A program made the position numbers and the translations under genes. A stretch of DNA of 35,813 nucleotides from Gnetum montanum (Eukaryota > Streptophyta > Gnetopsida > Gnetales > Gnetaceae), in NCBI GenBank assembly GCA_015680685.1, contig MNCI01010805.1:71048-106860 (forward strand). The letters run 5' to 3'. Positions 33,373 through 35,813 of this stretch are shown piece by piece. The notes under the pieces were generated by a model. It did no database searches and had not been told where the DNA came from. It was given only the letters and a program-made list of their open reading frames with translations. The stretch's first letter is position 1; each line of letters starts with the position of its first letter.

Positions 33373-33780
33373 GGATGAATTAAGGAAATGTAAAATAAAA
33401 TCCCTTCATGTATGCTATTTGGAGATGATATTGCATTGGTGGTTACAGTTCAAGAAAATCTTTCTAAAATGGAGAAGTGGAGACATGCTTTAAAATCAAA
33501 AAGGTTAAAAATGAGTAGAAGTAAAACAAAAGATACAAATTGCAATTTTAATAATAGCATAAATAGTGATGAAATAGAAGTCACAATTCAAGGAAAACAA
33601 GTCCTTCATTGCAAATAGTTTCGCTACCTAGGATTAATCCTCCAATTGAAATTCATCTGATCAAACAATCTATAAAATATTTTAGTTCAACCATTCAGGC
33701 ACTTTGTTACATAAACAACTTTAAAATGAAAGTGCTCCCACCATTGGTGTTCTATGCAATAGTGTTAACATTTTGAGGGT
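33373..33780 (+). mobile_element. RTE-type LINE fragment
   Basis: MDELRK near 33373, then IPSCMLFGDDIALV (33403-33443; the FADD box read as FGDD). MEKWRHALKSK-x-LKMSRSKTK, then EVTIQGKQVLHC and a RYLGLIL block follow up to about 33645. Further decayed sequence reads VLPPLVFYA near 33730-33760. This order and the WR..L-x-SKG..LSRSKTEY-like motif are typical of RTE-clade LINEs. Only the end of the RT domain is present and frames are broken. Confidence 0.75.
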
Positions 33781-34883
33781 GGACCATTTTGGGCTCACAA
33801 AGGTGAAGCGAATTTTCAAGGATGAGCCTATGTCAAGGACAAAAAAGGGGGACATACTTGTGGTCAAGCATGCTAGTGTCGTGAACAGAGTTCACCCAAC
33901 AACTCATGAGTTATTTTGCCTTGGACACCTAGGTTACCTGGTTGTATAACCTTATTTCAAGTTCCTCTATAAATTCATACCAGGCACCATGGATGATATA
34001 CTATGCCTTCCCTTGTTCTTGGCTGCTAAGCTCTAGTAGGAGCCGATGCAATTAGTGACCTCATGCTTATCCATGATCCCTCATGAGGGTTTTTTAGGTA
34101 TCCTCATTGAGACTTTGTAGGATCTTCCAACTTTGATGCAACCCCTAGTTTTGGCCCTCCTAGCCTCAAATCATTCAAATCATGTAATGTTAAAGTTGCC
34201 TTGCTTATTTTCCTAATCATGACCTCAAAGATGAGGTTGAGGAGGTTATCATGATTGGTTGTTTTGAACTTCAAATGCTTCAATTGTAGTCACATGTAGA
34301 TGACAATCGAGGTAGTCATGTACATGAGAAGATGCATGATGATGCAAATGTATACGAGGATATACATGAAAATGAGGATGTTAAGATAGTTGGTGAGAGA
34401 GATATTGATGAATCCCTTGAAAAGATGCAAGAATTATGAAGCAATTTATTACAAGTAGATACATCATGTCAAGTCTACCTGCAACTAAGAAAGCTTGTAT
34501 GATCCAAAAGCTAGTGGATCCAATGGAAGTTTCTTTTCTTCCAAAGTTGGGCTCTACTACAAAACACAAACATAACCTAACTAAAAATTTTATGATCAGG
34601 AACTAAGTGAAATGACTTGGGTATATTGTTAATGATCTCTAGCTTGCTAACCAAGAGCTTCAAGATGAAATTAAGCAGCTACAATCATTGTTAGAAACTT
34701 AATAGGTTTTGCATGAAAGCTAACAAAATAAGATTGAGACCTTCAAAAAGAAATTTGATGATGATATTAGGGCTATGAGAGATCAGTTGACTATGCAAGC
34801 AATGGCACTGGCATTGTGAACGAGTTAATCAGTTTTCAAGATCCAAGCTAAGGAACCAAAATTATATGAGGGCAATAAGGATG
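33781..34883 (+). pseudogene. Decayed retroelement gag-like region
   Basis: A run of broken frames. The end is the most telling: ELQDEIKQLQSLLET (about 34660-34700) and FKKKFDDDIRAMRDQL (34743-34790) form a coiled coil. KEPKLYEGNKD (34850-34882) then resembles the start of a Ty3 gag core. The LTR at 34884 interrupts it exactly there. The upstream 33781-34440 portion cannot be assigned. Confidence 0.4.
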
Positions 34884-35813
34884 TGTTGATGCGTAAATTT
34901 TGGACACGCCGCCGACACCTGTGAAAACTCGTTTAAGGAGACTATAGCCTAGGGCGCCTCCCGTATGGGTACGGAAACCCGGGAGTAGTCTCAGCTGGAA
35001 AGGGCTATGTGACAGAACAATAATAATAATATTTTAAACAAAATATCAAAACAAAAGCTTAGATTTGATATAATATTTAAATACTTCAATTTAATTTAAT
35101 ATTTGGAACTTAAAATAATTTGTGCAGTTAAACTCAAATTTCATGTCCAATTGTTGCTGCCTTCGTGGCACATGTAACAACTACTTGGGAGATACGAGGA
35201 CTGCTCGCCGCCGAACCCCAGAGAACCTGCAACTGATGGGAGACCAAAAAAAACGGGGTAAATAAAAAAAGAATCTGCCCGTGAGACGTATCGTGCGTGG
35301 TGTTGACGTTGCCCTGCGCGCAGCAGCTGGGCAAAACCTATGCACAGCCGCGGGAAGAAGACTGAGTGTCGTTGCCGACGCAGGAGAGACCGCCAACCAC
35401 CCGAGCAAGCTTGCCGTTGTTGCCGAAGCAGGAGAGAAAGGAGGTAGGAAGGCGGATGGGCTGCAGCGGGGGAAGAATAGTGGTTGCGGAGGAAGAAAGA
35501 GAGACGTCGTAGTTTCACGTGCGGCCAGGGCCACGGATGAGTTCCTCTGCTTTTGCGGTGAAACAGCGCACGACGCTTAACTTCAGAAGGAGGGCGGGAT
35601 CTGGCCGGGATAGGACTGGATCACTGGACCGTGGACGCAAGCTGCAGAAAGAACGCACGCCGCCGTCTTCTGCAACCCGCGTTGTCTTTTGCTGTCGGTG
35701 CTGCAGATGAAGGATCTACGTGGAGTCGGCGCAGGTGCAGGCGGAAAAGGGCCCGATCTGTGGAGCACAGGGAATGAGGGGCAGCCGAGGTCAGAATCGA
35801 GGCAGAAAATCGG
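34884..35813 (-). repeat. Reversed LTR end sharing its terminus with the TRIM-like array; element continues past window
   Basis: 34884-35011 is the reverse complement of the last ~130 bp of the array LTRs. It includes the block CCCGTATGGGTACGGAAACC, TCTCAGCTGGAAAG and the TGTTGATGC terminus. Beyond GCTATGTGAC (about 35012) the similarity stops. The rest is an AT-rich segment (35020-35150) and then a GC-rich segment (35190-35813), probably the body of a different LTR. The base after the terminus (left side) is gag-like sequence, not a PBS, so this would be the outer end of a 3' LTR. ORFs on both strands of the GC-rich part are not credible genes. Confidence 0.6.

Noticed and set aside
35134-35768. 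Overlapping ORFs on both strands in the GC-rich right end
   Set aside because: Open frames on both strands are expected from GC-rich sequence with few stop codons. Arg/Ala/Ser-rich, no motifs, and likely an LTR body.

Overview
The window reads as nuclear DNA of a land plant with a large, repeat-rich genome. The evidence is spliced eukaryotic gene fragments (HSP101/ClpB; a KH plus J-like gene), plant-type LTR retrotransposons with tRNA-Asp and tRNA-Asn primer sites, and plant LINE remnants. A gymnosperm would fit the decayed nested repeats and possible giant intron, but that is inference and the species cannot be fixed from this sequence. There is no bacterial operon, CRISPR array, rRNA or intact tRNA gene.

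Region 1-12814 is a nested pair of related Athila-like Ty3 LTR retrotransposons. Element A has its left LTR at 1-834 (the first ~15 bases lie outside the window) and its right LTR at 11941-12814. Element B (4573-11187, TSD AACTC/AACTT) is inserted inside it. Both carry a tRNA-Asp-like PBS, a decayed gag with a CX2CX3HX4C knuckle, about 1.9 kb of linker, and a second ORF preceded by a conserved splice-acceptor-like motif. Both lack any recognisable protease, RT, RNase H or integrase. Their LTRs carry clusters of the palindrome GCGATATCGC just upstream of a TATA box.

Region 12815-14564 holds the last three exons of an HSP101 (ClpB) gene. The splice sites are good, but a 4-base deletion in the last exon breaks the frame, and the first ~70% of the protein is absent. 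The upstream exons either lie beyond a very large, retroelement-filled intron outside the window or are lost. Region 14565-18600, inserted 145 bases after the stop with a perfect GCAAC duplication, is a tandem array of four LTRs. They are separated by only 74-75 bp that hold a tRNA-Asn PBS and a purine tract, which makes this a TRIM-like element in multimeric form. It includes a 664-base assembly gap.

Region 18601-28594 is intergenic. It holds a LINE (20400-21493), a truncated minus-strand relative of elements A and B (element C, 21494 to ~25598) with a long accessory ORF, and a second LINE segment (25599-26790). The first 562 bases of that segment duplicate the end of the first LINE. Several exact two-copy tandem duplications of 20-78 bp and possible SINE heads lie in the unique sequence.

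Region 28595-31158 is the only intact-looking host gene. It is a minus-strand, two-exon gene for a predicted 559-residue protein: an N-terminal type I KH domain, an unrecognised middle region, a J-like domain without a proper HPD motif, and an unrecognised C-terminal region. The J-like domain is split by the intron. Region 31159-35813 is intergenic, with a degenerate tandem repeat, an RTE-type LINE fragment, a decayed gag-like region and, at the right edge, the reversed end of an LTR sharing its terminal ~130 bp with the TRIM-like array.
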